NCBI GenBank assembly: GCA_013399695.1
Contig: VXAU01002296.1
Span: 356,811 to 420,810 of the forward strand
Length of the DNA: 64,000 nucleotides
From: Formicarius rufipectus
Lineage: Eukaryota > Chordata > Aves > Passeriformes > Formicariidae
Reading direction: 5' to 3'
The notes beneath the pieces were generated by a model. The model saw nothing but the letters and a program-made list of their open reading frames with translations, searched no databases and was not told the origin of the DNA. Position numbers and translations under genes: made by a program. Below, in pieces: positions 36,501 through 50,423 of the stretch; position 1 is the stretch's first letter, and each line of letters opens with the position of its first letter.

Positions 36501-38220
36501 GAGCTGTGCTGCTGTGATCTTGCAAGATTCTTCAAAGGAACAAACTTTGAAGAATTAAGAAGTTGAGCATCTCAGGCCTCTGTTTTGCATTTATATATGT
36601 ATATATGAAGAATATTTTGTTTACTTAAGTTTTAAACACTAAGTATATGCAATTTCATTACCTTTCACTCTCATTAATCATGTAAATTAAGATGTCATAG
36701 ATGTTTGTGTTATATAAAAGTTTTTCTTTCTGGAAACTCTTATTTTTAAAAAGTATCACTTTTTTCTGGCTAGTTCTTTTTTAATATTATTTTTGATGAG
36801 TTTTGATTTCTTTATTAATCTCAAACTGCACACTAGCAAAGTAATTTCTTCATCATTACTTAATTCGTTACTCTGTTATGCTGACTTCATGTCCAGAAAC
36901 ATGAAATGTGTCTTCAGTAATTGTTGTAATATGCATATTGATTAAGTAAAAATTCCAGCTAAGTATTTGTGAAATAGTAAATAGATTTGGATGTTTATTT
37001 GAAACAAGAAATTTGAAGTTCCCCACTGAAAACATATTGAATGTAATAAAGATATCAACTGGTGTATTTAGATAATTTTGTCATAAAATATGTTGGTTTA
37101 GGCATGCTCTGCAATGAGAAGACCTTTTGAGCTGTTTTTGTAACAAAGAAATATGGGGAGCTAAGTAAAACAGCTGTTACACTGACTCACAGTAAGATTG
37201 CAAGATTAATAACTGTAGAATGAAGTTCAGTCCCTTCTGAAATTGTGTGTGTGAGAGTGAATGTGTGTGTGCTTGAAACTGAAAGGCTTTATTTATTTAT
37301 TTCATTTACTCCTTTTCATACAGAAAATAAAAAAGACCCTTTGGACTTGAAGCAAAGACCCCAAGCAGCATTCTGACTTGCCTCACTCAAAGTCCCTACT
37401 GTATTTATTTTCCTGAAGCTTTTTTCCTTCTTTTCTTTTTTTAATAAACACTTATAAAACTATATTGCTTGAAGTTGCCATCCACCCACAATACCTGTGA
37501 AATGCTTCCCTTGCTCTTCAGTTCATTTCTTCCCTAGTTTTTTGTAGTATTATATTTTTCCTTCTCATCATCTTTTCTGTATTTCTAGAAAAGCATTGTC
37601 TTGAAGACTCTGATCAACTTCATTTGTTATGCAGTTGTGTGGAGACTCAGCATGAGACAGTGGCGGACTTGTGTGCCAGTTTCAGTGTGGAATACTAAGA
37701 CTTTTGCCAGGAGCAATAAGATGACTTTAGGAAGTCATATTATGGAAGTCATGAAATAACTCATCTAGGACTCCTATCAGTCTTGATACTGTGCGAATAG
37801 GTTGAATGTTTGTGTGGTTAAAAAGGAGACTATATCAAAGGCAGTGATAAGTGGAGTGTGACACAGTAAGTCTACTGTCTGCCCATATAGGTGTAGTTGG
37901 AAGGTGAATATATAGGAAGTTGAGTTAGCACCTTCCTGAGTTGAAGGTTTATAGAGACATAGATTTGAAGTGTCAGTTCACAGGGGAAGTGTTACAGAGG
38001 CAAGCAAGATTTAATCCTGAAAGAGGCATTGGACAGGAAGAAACTATTCTCCACAGGAAAGCTTTAGATTGCTCTTTCACAAATATTGTCTGAGTAGCTA
38101 CAAGCAGCCAAGACCAAACATTGCACCAGTGTTTTGTGGTGGAAGTATAATTAGATATGGATACATGCCTGCAATTTAGATGGTTTTATTGGATATTTTT
38201 GGCACTGCACTTTTTCTAGA
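33561..38220. other. AT-rich sequence without recognised gene
   Basis: No exon or RNA gene was recognised. It includes a slightly GC-richer patch near 35.68-35.90 kb of unknown origin and a T21 run at 36,464-36,484. Confidence 0.55.
36464..36484. repeat. Poly-T run (21)
   Basis: Homopolymer of 21 T. Confidence 0.95.
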
Positions 38221-38700
38221 AATCATAGAATTATTTATGGCCTTGTTTGGAAGGAACCTTGAAGACTATCATGTTCTAATCCCTCGATCATGGGGAGGAA
38301 CACCTTTCAGTAGTCCAGGTTGCTCAGGCATGCATCCAACCTGGCCTTTAACACTTCCAGGGATAGGGCATGCACAGCTTCTCTGGACAACCTGTTCCAG
38401 TGCCTCTCCTCCCTCACAGTAAAGAATTTCTTTCTAATATCAAATCTAAACCTACTCTCAGTTCAAAGCCATTCACCTTGTTCTGTCACTACATTCTTTT
38501 CCAAATAGTCTCTCTCCATCTTTCTTGTAGGCTCTCTTCAGGTATTGGAAGGCTGCAATTAGGTCACCCCAAAACCTTCACTTTCCCAGGCTGAACAAAC
38601 CCAGTTCTCACAGCCTTTCCTGGTAGAAGTGGTGTTACATCTCTATAATCTACTTGGCCTCCTCTGGACTTGCTTCAACAGATCAGTGTCCTACTGGTTT
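38221..38700 (-). mobile_element. CR1 LINE, 3' fragment (reverse)
   Basis: Begins with AAATCATAGAATTATTTATG, the complement of a CR1 tail. It continues through CATCCAACCTGGCCTTTAAC near 38,333, GACAACCTGTTCCAGTGCCT near 38,386, a block at about 38,425-38,470, GGCTGCAATTAGGTCACCCC near 38,552 and GGCCTCCTCTGGACTTGCTT near 38,657. About 480 bp are preserved. The plus-strand open frames across it (62 to 80 codons) are antisense shadows. Confidence 0.9.
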
Positions 38701-41700
38701 GGTTGTGGATATTTCCTAATGTTGCTGAAGTCTGTAGCCTGGATCAGCTGGGCTTTACCTAACTTTTAGAGTCTTTTAGAGCTCTAGAAATGTGTTCCAG
38801 TTCCCTGGCCAGGTGTGATGTGGACAGCAGGAGGAAGTGTTAGAAGCTGTAACTCTTTCATCTGTAATACTGAGGGAGTAATTACCATTATCTGTTTTAT
38901 TCCATTTTCCAAGTCTGAAAATTTGGCCTCTTAGTAATACCTCAAAATAAATACCACAAAATTACTAGAAAAAATGTAGCAAATATCTATTCAATCTTCT
39001 AAAACATGCTTTTAGTTGATAATTTTTTCTCTATACATTGATACCCCTGAAAATGCTTTTACCCCATTAGTCTTTCTCTCTTTGTTTTCTCCATTAAACA
39101 AGCCATGCTAATATTGCCTTTTCCATCCTCACCTTTCTTTATTCTCTTTGAAGAGAAATTGATTGTCATTTGGATGACAAATGATCTGTTCCATCAGTCA
39201 GTTTTCAGTTGTCTGTTTTTCTGTCTTTGGTAAGCTGAACTTCTTTTTTGTTAATTTTTTTTTTTTTAATTTCTGCAGTCTTTTTTTTTTCCTTTCCATA
39301 TCGCAGAAGATCTCTGATTGTATCAGTCTTCAACGTCTTTTCAATAACTGATACATAATTTTCCCATAGAACCTGTATTCCTTTTCCCCTAAGATGAGCA
39401 TCTCTGTTGACCCCCGTGTGTATTTTGTGGGTTAGTTTTTTGAATGGCTTGTTTTTCTGTAAAGCTTCAAAAGTAAATTTAAATATTTGAAATTTCATTT
39501 GAAGTTTTTACAGGTAACTTCATTGTCTTTTCTATAGTTATTTGTAGCTATAGGTGTTCTCTCTATAATAATGTGTTTAATTTAAATGGCTTAGATTTAA
39601 AGAAAATCCCAATCTAAAATACCTAAGTATACTTGTATGATGTCTATTTAAAATTGATTTTAAAGTCTCCATACTCTTGGATGCCTATCAAACAAATTTC
39701 TATAAAGTTCTGTCAGTGCAGTTTGCCACAGTGAAGTTACGGAGTGATTGATCAGAAGTGACTGATGTTCAGAGAAGGCAGACGTTTTTTAACAGTTGTG
39801 TAAAGCTGTAAATATTTTGTGTTGTTCTTTACCACCTGTTATTTGGAAAGCTGACATCTGCATTTTTAATGTGTTTGGTTAGAGTCAATGGTATCGCACA
39901 TCAAGACCTGATTCACTGAACTGACTTTGTAGGGATGTGTTGGAGGTATGTAAAGATAAAGACTGGATGTTAAACCCAAAATGTTGCAGGTGGCATTTTC
40001 AGTCAGATACTGCTTTTAGCTAAATTGATGAAGTATTACTGGTTACCCAAACATGTTTTGTATGAGCTATAAGTTTTGTATTGGAAATGCAAAACATATT
40101 TTAACTGGTTTGATGCTGAATAGTGGAACAGCTGTTTAAGTAGCTGAGTTATTAGGTGTGCATGGAAGAGCTGTATTTTTAATATGTCTGCTTTTATGGA
40201 GGTATTTGACAGGGCAGAAATATCCTAGTGGCGATCCTTGAATACTGCAACAGTATTCATGGACTACTAAATAAAACCAGTGCTCAAACTAGGAAGCAGG
40301 GGTTTGTAACCACTGGGCACACTGTGCAAAAATGTGGGCAGTGTAGATTGCAGTCTTTCAGCCTTTCTTCTGCCCTACCTTTGCCACGTGTTGGAAAAGT
40401 CTTCTAAAGGTGGCATGAATAGAGTCCTTACTGGAATAAAATTCACAATGCATTATCATGTGCTGGGTAGATGTATCAGCAGCGTTGCTGATGATGTGAT
40501 GGCCTAGCAGAGAATAAAGCAGAAGCTCTTACTATCACAGATAATAAGCAGATGGTTTTCTGTGCTGGAAGCAGTAAATACGTTGCTTATGTGAAGATTT
40601 CTCTCTCTCTCTTTTTTTTTTTTTTTTTTTAATTTTTATATAGATGCCACAGGACAGAAGCGTAAAGATCAAAAGTCTCATATTAGCAGAGATGTGAAGG
40701 AAGCATTTTATTGTATTCTCAACTTTTTAAAAGAAAACACAATTTTAGTTGTTTCCATTACTAAGTGTCTTTTTACAAGGAAAAATAGTGTATCTCATAG
40801 CCTTCTGTTAGGTGCCTATGCCAGCAGGCTGGTGTACATAAAATCTGTTAATAGTCCCTGGAGAGAGACAGGGTCCTTCAGCAAGCACTTCAGACAGCTG
40901 TAGGGTCCTGTGGCAAATCTCTTCAATCTCTTTAAAAACATCTTTTTCTTTCCCTTCTCTGACTGTTTAGAGGCTTCTGTTGCTTGATGTCATTTGGAGA
41001 CTTAAATTGGTCTGAAATGGTTCTAGATATGTTACAGGTGCCTTAAGATTAGAATGACAGAGATTTGACACAAGATTACTAGAGCCAGTAGATACACTTC
41101 TAGTCAGATGTCATTTTGAACTGGACTGATGATCCTAGTTCATGCTGATCAAAATTTGTGAATATACTTGGTGCCTTGAATATCTTAAAAGATTTGGAAA
41201 ACAACTTTCATATAATGATTTCAGCATTATGTTAGCTATGCTGAGACTGTTGCTTGAGAATGAACACTTGGCCAACAAAATGTTCATTTTATTTCATATT
41301 GTCTATTTACAGTTTTAAGGCAGGAATTTTCTATAAAATTTATAGAAGTTCTCACTGGCTATACTTGGAAATTAGCTGGAAATGATGTGTAGAACTAAAC
41401 CTCTGTCCCCATGTTCCAGGACATGGATACCTCACTGTAGGATTTTTATCAGATACTGGGTGTTATTTAAATATAAGTATTTCAGAAGTGTGAACTTGTA
41501 AATTTCATTTAAATTCTGTACTAATTCCAAAAAGATACTCCATATATCCATAAACACTCTGCTGAGCCATACCTCGGCAGTGTTGAAAAGTGAAACTAAT
41601 TGTTACCGAAAAAAGAGCTGTAATACTGAGAGTCTAAGCAGTCTTCTAGGGTTGTGGTTGCAGGTTAGCCTTTCTCCTTTTCACCAAAATGAGTACTTGG

Positions 41701-42228
41701 AGTGTGTAAATGAGCTCCAGATCTAATGCCCTGCCGGGACTGAACCCTTGTGCCTTATGTATTTAGACGTCTGATTGTACTTGTGCTGCTTACTGCTTTT
41801 ACAAAGTAAGGACCAAAGCAAGTGCAGTGTAATTGACTGTATTCAAATAGCACTAGCAATTAACGGGGTGTGATTGTAGCATCTGACTTTTCAGGGTAAT
41901 TTACATAGGTTTTGAATTGCTGTCCACATTTTTGAAGTATTGATAAATACTATTAGTGTTTATGAACTGTGGATATATGATTATGGTAAAAGGAAGACCT
42001 TAGTTCAGCTGTCTTTATTGAAATATGTAAAATGTTAAATAACATAAAGTGAGCTCTAGAATTCTAAAAAAAACCCAAAACAACCAAACTTTTAAAAATT
42101 AACAGATTTTTTTTTTTTCCCATTTTATGTCAATAAAGGATCTTGGTCTAAGGTCCAGCACAATTGTCCAAACAGGACTGCTTTTCAGGCCATGGTGCCC
42201 TCAACTCCCTTGCTGTCACACCTTTTTG
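38701..42228. other. AT-rich sequence without recognised gene
   Basis: No exon or RNA gene was recognised. It contains a CT plus T simple repeat at 40,601-40,630. The CR1 above may extend a little into the start, where the match fades. Confidence 0.55.
40601..40630. repeat. (CT)n plus poly-T simple repeat
   Basis: Six CT dinucleotides followed by a run of about 19 T. Confidence 0.9.
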
Positions 42229-42251
42229 TGTTGTGGTGTTTTTTTTTTTTT

Positions 42252-42337
42252 NNNNNNNNNNNNNNNNNNNNNNNNNNNNNNNNNNNNNNNNNNNNNNNNN
42301 NNNNNNNNNNNNNNNNNNNNNNNNNNNNNNNNNNNNN
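42252..42337. other. Assembly gap (86 N) inside a poly-T tract
   Basis: T runs abut the gap on both sides (12 T to the left, 8 T to the right), so sequencing probably failed in a long homopolymer. The plus-strand open frames spanning it are artefacts. Confidence 0.98.
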
Positions 42338-45300
42338 TTTTTTTTCCCTTCCTTTTATTTTTTTTCCCCCCTCACTTCAGTGCTCCATTATGGTTTATTA
42401 TGCCCTTTACCTAACTGCTCTCTGTATTGTCAGACTGCATCTTAGTATTTATACTATTTCCCTTCTATTTTCATATCCTGCATGCTCATACTGTAGCATA
42501 AGGAGATAATTGAACTCATGTTGCACCACGTTTTATGTGCAGCTTTTTCTAAATGCTTTGTGTGCCTCTTCTGTTGAGATAAGTCTCAATTTTCTCCCTC
42601 CCTAATGACTACATTGAGGATTTGCTAAGAGTGCAGTGACAATGCATGTGAAAGAGCTCTCAGTATCTGACTGATGACACTTCAGCAGCTAATTGCTCAT
42701 AGAATTTTACTTCATGAAACGGTTCATACACCTGTTCCACTCAGTACATAACGTTGGAAATTTACATGGTGAGTGAAGCTGTGCCAAAATGTATGAGATA
42801 TTTTCCAAAAACCACAAGCATAATTGGAATTTATAAGGATCTGCTCTGAATGATTCCTTTTTCTCCTGCTGAAAACTCTACCACTAGTAGATATTACTGA
42901 CAGAATGTGTTTGTGAAGTTTCTGAAGTTTTTACATTATTTTGCTTCATTTGTCATTCTGAAAGATAGTTTTTGCTTTCACTGAAATTGACAGACAAAAT
43001 TAGTTACGAAAAAAATCATCTGATTGTTGTGAAATCTCGTGGAATTAAGAAATATCTTGAGTTCAGTTTTTGAAAGGATCCTGAGAGCCACCATGGTGAG
43101 TTACTTAGTGAGAGAAGTAATGACAGGACAAGGCAAAACACAGTCCAAGAAGAGCTGAGAAAATGCCATGTATCTGAGAGATGTTTTTTCTTATACTCTG
43201 AAATTGATCTCATAATTTTCATCCAAAGTCCTTGGATGTGAAAATGTATTGCAGCAACCACTCTTGTTCAAGTATTGTCTTTGTGTAGCTCAGTGAGTAT
43301 TCCAGTTTGGGTAATCAATGTGCAGCACTGTATACTGAGTTCAGGGATACAGAGATTTGTGGAACAGCAGCACTTGGCATAGCTGTATATTTTACTTAAT
43401 CAGAGGTAATTCTGGGAGATCATTATGTTCTGGTCCTGTAGCTGCCACTCTTCCCATGCTCCTTAGTCTGTCATATTGTTGTTTGTTTCCACCAGAGATA
43501 CTAGTTACAAAAGTGGGAACTTACTAAAATTTTGGGTGTAATGGAAGAAATAAAATAGAGTTAGGAAGAAAATGGAAGGAAATACGCAAGCAAGGTGTAG
43601 GATTGAAGAATACAGCCTGTTCCCATCAGAGTCCTAGGTTAACTTTTGAACTCTAGTGACTTTTACAGCCGGTGCAGAGTGATAGTCCCAGAAATAAAAT
43701 AGATCACAAAAAGAGATAAAAAGGGAACCCAAAAGCTAGTGTAATTAAAGTTCACCTACTTGAAGCTGTAGCAATTTGGAAAACCTTAGACCATCAAGTT
43801 CTTGAGTATCTCTTTGCTTTCTTTTGTTGAAAACAAAGACTGCTGTCTTGCCAGTGAATATACTGCATGAATTAGTGAGTCTTTTCCATGGTAATGTGCT
43901 GCAATTTTATTTCCTGCTAGGAAAATAGGTAATGTTTTCCGTCTTGTGCAATAATATTTCCTTTAAGAGAAACATTCCTGTATGTAGCATTTTCTTTCAC
44001 AGTTGTTATTTCTTGTTTTGTGTTGCCCTCTTTATTGAGGACTCAGAGCAATTAAGAGGTTCAATAGGTTTAATAGAACATGCAATATACTTTGCTAATG
44101 CATATTTTCTTTATATGGAATGGAACACAATGACAAATAAAGGATCTTTGTATATGAAACTTGTTATGAGACAATGTTATATTAATTGTCCTCATTGTAA
44201 TTGTATTACATTATCTCTCCTTTCTGTATACATGTCAATATTCAACATAAATTTGTGTATTCACATCAGAATTTAGTACTGGAAGGGTTCTTTTGAGTCA
44301 TTAAGATAAATTTTTACTATCACAGCTGCAATGCCATATTTTTCTTTGCAATTCCTTTTAAAAATCTTATCTAAAATTATAACTGGATTTAATTTGCATA
44401 ACCCTTTCTTTATGATCAGAAGTCCTGTGGCAGTTTCCATGGACCTGTGAAGGAGAAATACATCTTGAACCTTGACACTGATTTCTCTAAAATCAAGAAC
44501 AGTCATGGCTGGAAGTATACTGTAATTTTTGGATTAATAAATATTACTGTCCTTCAAAGTATGTTAAATTGTATACTAGATTCCTTTAGAATATGGATTT
44601 GGAAAATTCTGATGTGTTGCCAGTTTTTCATATTATGGACATTGGTAGTCATGTAGCTTGTCCTCTGGTGTTCATATCAGGCATGCATATTTTTTGTGGG
44701 TTTGGCTTAATGTTAGTTTTCAATGTTACTCTCTAGTCTTTGAGATTGTATGGGTTAAAGTAAGCAGAATTTATCCAACATATTTATTCAGCTTAGTCTC
44801 CTCATATTACAAAGTGAGTATGCCTGCTTTTGGAGAAACCTCTTTTTTTATAGAGTTAAAACTGAATAAAACACATTACTTTTTAAATGTTCTTACTGAT
44901 CCCATTATTCTTTCTGTGCATTTTACAAATAGGATGTGATGTTTTGAGTATGCTTCAGGCTTCAGTAGTTTGTATAATGTTCTATTTTCTGCAGCAAAAG
45001 CATGTCAAGGTGATCTCTGTGGGTGGTTAATATTTTCTGGAGTTTATTCTTCAACCATGAAAATATGCAAAACTGGAGAGCTTGGTGGTATGTCATATAT
45101 TCAGATATAAAATATATATATTTCAATTTTGTCATCATTAAAAATAACAAAAAAGCCCACAAGTGTAGTAACAGATACCGTTTGTTCATGGATGAATGCA
45201 GCATTTGTCACTCCTGACTTGTGTTTGTGGTTATGCTGGTGAGCAGTTCTTGCAATAGATTACATTGTAATTTTGTGACAGTGTAGTGTAAAAGTGTTGT

Positions 45301-48300
45301 ATAAATGGAATACTTTAAAACATAATTTCAAAAACATAGAAAATCATAGAATATAGGGGGAAATGTAAAAATTACAGAATGCTTGCATTTTAGCAGAAAT
45401 ACCATTGATTTGTTTGACAGGCTTTAGGTATTATTTTCTGCATTTTCAAATATAAGTTCTTTTAAAAACAATTATGGAAAGCAACAGTAGCATCTCTATA
45501 AATGAAATGTATGGATATTGTAACAGTATTTCTATAGGGAAGGATTATTAGAAGTCTGATTATTAAAGAACTGAAACAGGAAAAAGCTGAATGTAAGTTC
45601 TGAATGCTTTCCCTACTGTTACAGTAGTAACAACAAAAATGGGAAGGGATAATGCCAAGTATATCCATATACATAAAATGTGTTTGATTTATAAAGAATG
45701 AATATTGAAAAAGCTGCTGAGCATTTCAATTAATTTCATGTTTTTTTTCTCTCAACACTAAAGCAAACATATAAGGAAGTTAACTGTTACTAAGAAACAA
45801 TTATGCACCTGCATTTTGATTGCTGGCTAATACCATGTTTAATCATTGCTTCTCTCTTCTGTTTTTGCTGCCTTTAGCTTCTGTCTCTGGGAAATTTTAT
45901 TTCTGCAGTTTGTATAGCATATTGGAAAAGTCAATCTCTAGTTTTAAGTGAGGACTCTTTCAGGTATGTCTTACTATGTAAGACATCTCTGGTAAGATGT
46001 AATCATCCAAAAGGTATCTACAGCAGAGATATTTTCATATTTCCCTTGCCATTCCTGGCAGTTTGATTTATCTCATTTAAAGGCTGTAAAAGCACTCAGA
46101 ATACCTCCAAACTTTTTTTCTTGATGAGAAATTTGTCTTTTGGAGCTTAGGCAATGTACAGAATCTGTGATTCACTTTAATACACACCTCTGGTCATCAT
46201 AAGGAATACTGTACTAATGTTGTTCAGTACGAAGCAAAGCAAAGCAAGGTCCTTACCTTGCTAAAAGAGTTGATCAGGCTGTAAAAGAGCTACAAAACCA
46301 TCAAAACCAGAGAATATATCTATGCTCAGCTTTCTTGTGCTTGTCTCAGAACATGGGCTTTTTAATGACAGTTTTCAGAATCAGAAAGAGGAAGCTAAGG
46401 ACTAGGTCCAGCATGTTACCTTTCTATTTTGGAGTGTTGATCACTCTCTTCACAACCCTTTCACTTCTCAAGGCGTCAGGACAACTACATCTTGTATCTA
46501 AGAAGAGGTTGCTTGCTATTCATTATTCTTTTCTCATTCCTTCTTCGTACTGTAGGTGGAATGGGAAATTTCCTGAGTCTATCTACCCAGCAGCTTTACT
46601 GGTGCATTGCTAGGCAGAGTTGGGTGAAGTGCTTGTAGTCTTATATTGCTAATCCTGTAACGACAATAGTAGTCCTGGCTCCTTACACACATTTGCCTCT
46701 CATAGAATCATAGCTCTTACTGCTAGTCTTTGATCTGCAGTGGGGGAAATTTGCTGTAATGACATAGTTAATGCTACAGGAGTCCACAATACAAATATTC
46801 TGTGTGAAACAGCAAAAGCTACTGGTGTTACAGAGAATGTTGCAGTGAGGCTATGTGTTCTCAGGGTGGAGAATGGTGGTCTGATGGCATGCAGCAGCCA
46901 TTTAGCTCAACATATTTCAAATGGTTAGATGAACTTTCTCCTTTCTCTGTGAGTGAGGTTTATAAAGATATTTTAAAAGCAAAGCAAAGGTTTGCTTTCA
47001 TTAGGATACATCATACCATCAAATCTTGACTTATTTCATGCAGATGGTGTCCTCAAATTTGGTTAGCCATGATGATAATATTTATAGTTCCCTGTTGCAT
47101 TTTTGCGAGAAGATTGGAGATATCTGTTACTTACAGGAGACCCATCCTGCCCTCTCTGATAGGAGTGGCTTTCTACTGCTCGATGCATCCCATCTGTGTG
47201 TCCTGGAGGCAAAGGTTTCACTCCTCAGTTCCTGTTTATAGTTATGTGCTGCCCAGAAGGCACTTGTAGATTCGCTGTAGAATACTCTGGTGGAAAACAT
47301 GTCTTCAGAAATTCTAATTACACTAGATTAGTTGCTTCTCTTTGTATTACAGCAACTATTATTCTAATGTGCAGTAAGTTGTTTTGCTACATCTTCTCTA
47401 TGTATCTTTACATTGCCTCTTGTTCAGAGAGGCTGTGCACAGTTCCAGAATAAATCTGATGATGGTGATATTTCAACTACAGCAAAATATTTATATCATG
47501 AGTGGCATAACGGCAGCTGCATATTTCTGTCAGTATATTATTTGATTGCTTTTCTAATTGTAGTGGTAGATAAACATGGAAAAATATTATGAGCCAATCT
47601 AACAGCACAACTTACCTCAAAAATTCCTGTGTGCAAACATTTGTGACTTGTGCCAGGGTTTGTAAAATTTGGAGGCATAAACAAGTTAATAGAAACACAC
47701 TTTAGAATTCAATAAATGGGATCTATGCTAAAGATACTAATCTGTAAATGGGGGTGACTAGTCCGTCATATGTACGGACCATCTGAGGTTTTATGTTGTC
47801 TGCAGCTGGTGTGCATATCCATTCCTTCTAAGCAGTGATGATAAAGTAGGGTGTCAAAAATGAAAAAGAGAAATACAAAACCAGTACAAAATACATCTTT
47901 CACTTGGCTAAATTTTGAGTATTCAAAATATTGTTTATACCTGACTTCTGTGGAAAGTTTTTTAAATGGAAAACTTAGCTGTTAAATAAACACTAGGAAC
48001 ACTAAACTGAAACTTTTGTTAGAATTAACAGTTCATACCAACCAAAATCCCTCTATTTTGCACCTCAGTGATTGAAAGAGAAAAAGTAGAATTAGCCATA
48101 GGAATTTTGGTCAGAGTTTATTGACTTAAGCAATGAAAGAGATTAAAAATATATTTCAAATATATATATTTAGCTTTGTGTCAGTGAACTCTGTTTCAAT
48201 GCCTATCTAGATCATGAGAAAATAAAGTTGGAATTCTCGGCAAAATTCATGTTTACTTTGCTATGAATGTAGATGTATTAGCATGTATTTTATATTAGTT

Positions 48301-49769
48301 TGGGTAAAATTTTAGTAAGTTATAGAGAGAGTTTGGCATCAGGAAAGTGGTTTGTAAATTCATTATAAAAATAAGTGGATGGTGCAAAAAGAGGAAGGGT
48401 AAGTATACAATTTGATTAAGCATCAGAGGAGTTTTCAAAAGTAAGAATTTACCCAAACAGATGTACATGTTGGTATAATTGCCCACTAGTGAAACTTTGT
48501 AAAAATAATGTAAAATCTGCTGGAGATAGTCCAGTATTTTATCCTTGACAGGGTGGGCTTGATTCTGTGTCCTGCAAGTCTGAGATAACCTGAGAGGGCT
48601 GTCAGTTATGACAGAAGAGACCCGCACCCTTCTGAGGTGACAGCTGGAGGCCAGATGGAATTACCTTGAACATTCTGTGGGCAGCTCAATAGAGTCTGAC
48701 ATGTTTGCAGAGTTAACAAGAGGAAGGATATTTTTTATTCTTTGCAACTTAATAAATTATTCTGTTTTTAATGGGTGTCTTGAATCTTTAGAAAGACTTC
48801 TACAAAATGCTTTAAATAAATGAACTCAAGGGCCAGATATTGTTTGTCTCAGGCAGAGTTTTATTACAATCAATAGAGACAACTCAAGCAGAGTTAGAAT
48901 GGTGACTCAGGGAAGCTGAAAGGATTCTGGTTTTATATTTATTTCTCCTTATAACATATCTACCTAAAAGTGTGCAGTCAAGATGGAATCATAGATATAA
49001 CAGCATTGCATGAATTCCAGCTGAGGAATCCGTAAATAAAGGATTTTCAAAAGTGCTCAGTGATGGCTTTAAATCTGTTCTGCTGAAATCAGTGAGCATT
49101 TTGCTGTTGAAGGGTAGCCTGGTTACATCAGTCCTGAGCTACCCTGGAAATCTCTTCCACATAGTCACATTTCAGAAAGGACCTCTTGTAGTGTTTAGTG
49201 GTAACATCACATGAAATTAAATATATTTTTTGTATTTCACTGAAAAGTTTCAATTGCTTTAAATCAAGGGCAGTTTAAATTTCCCACAGGCAGCACACAA
49301 CACAAGGCCACTTTGAGACTGCTGGCAGGCAGTTTTCAAAAGGGTCCTTTTTACATTACAGTTCAGGGCAGCAGGATCATATTTAAATAAATGCTTCATG
49401 ACATCAGTAACCCATGACTTTAATCTCTTTTACTTTATCTCTGACACGAACATATTGGTGCTTCTCTTTACCCACATTTTAAAAATTTCACTGTTTATTC
49501 TTTCATTATTTCCATTAATTTCTTTGTCTTCTTCTCCATCATCTGTCTTTCCTTATTTTTCCTCTCTTCTGCCTTCATTACTCAGCTCTTCAGCTGCTTG
49601 TGTTTGTCCTGTTAATCTATGCTGAAGACTCTGGAAAAGGGGCAGATAGAAAAGCTACTGCTGAGTAACATCTGAAGTGCATCTGCTATGATGTCACAGA
49701 TCATTTTAAGGGATTAAATCTTATTTGATCTTTTGCTTTTACTTTACTGGAATTATATATTTTTCCTTG
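42338..49769. other. AT-rich sequence without recognised gene
   Basis: No exon or RNA gene was recognised. A tiny CR1-tail-like word (TCATAGAATCATAG) occurs at about 46,699. A segment near 49,030-49,100 (AAGGATTTTCAAAAGTGCTC) resembles an old amniote interspersed repeat too decayed to classify. Confidence 0.5.
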
Positions 49770-49887
49770 TGCTGGATGTGGCACTTAGTGCCATGGTTTA
49801 TTGACACGGTGGTGTTTCATCAGAAGTTGGACTTGATGATCTTGGAGATCTTTTCCTGTCTTAATAATGATCCTGTGATGTTCTTCT
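49770..49887 (+). mobile_element. CR1 LINE, 3' end
   Basis: GCTGGATGTGGCACTTAGTG, then CCATGGTTTATTGACACGGT, GTTGGACTTGATGATCTTGG near 49,826 and ATGATCCTGTGATGTTCTT at the end reproduce the last 120 bp of a CR1 element with little divergence. Confidence 0.88.
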
Positions 49888-50423
49888 GGGAGATACTGAA
49901 AACTGTGATTTATTCTTACTCTTAATATCCTCTCTTTTAAATTTTTTTAGCAGTGCAAACACCTTTTGGGGTTTTTTTCTCACTCCCATGCAGTTTGGTT
50001 TCTTTGAGAGACTTTGGGCTACGAGAAGATTATAAAATGATTTTTGGAAATACGTGACTTACAAGGCATTCTTGTTTTTCCACATTCTCAGTGACTTCAC
50101 AAAAAAAGTGAGATTGTTCAAGACATGGCTTTCCTGTTCACACTGGAATGTTGACTCCTTCCCAACGTGTCGTATATATTGTCATACACATATTCTTTGT
50201 GGTAGCCTGTAGCAAGTTGCCTAGTGTGAACTCCATAAACTGATCTGTAGTTTTCTGGACCTTGCCTAGATTTCCTAGGGTTGATTTCATATTTGCCACC
50301 TTGCTTTGATATTAAGACAATTTGAAGAAGGCATTTGTCCACTGTAGGTTTAACAATTTCATAGTCCTATTTCTTTCTTTAGAGCTGTTGATAGGACACA
50401 CTGTAGTGTCTTCTCTGCTGTGA

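Noticed and set aside
42127..42509. Three plus-strand frames of 93 to 105 codons
   Set aside because: They cross N and poly-T, and their phenylalanine runs are artefacts.
44276..44460. Possible ancient minus-strand CR1
   Set aside because: A few words resemble old CR1 3' sequence, but the block order could not be confirmed by eye.
46699..46715. Isolated CR1-tail-like word
   Set aside because: Only about 14 bases match, with no adjoining CR1 body, so it is too short to call.
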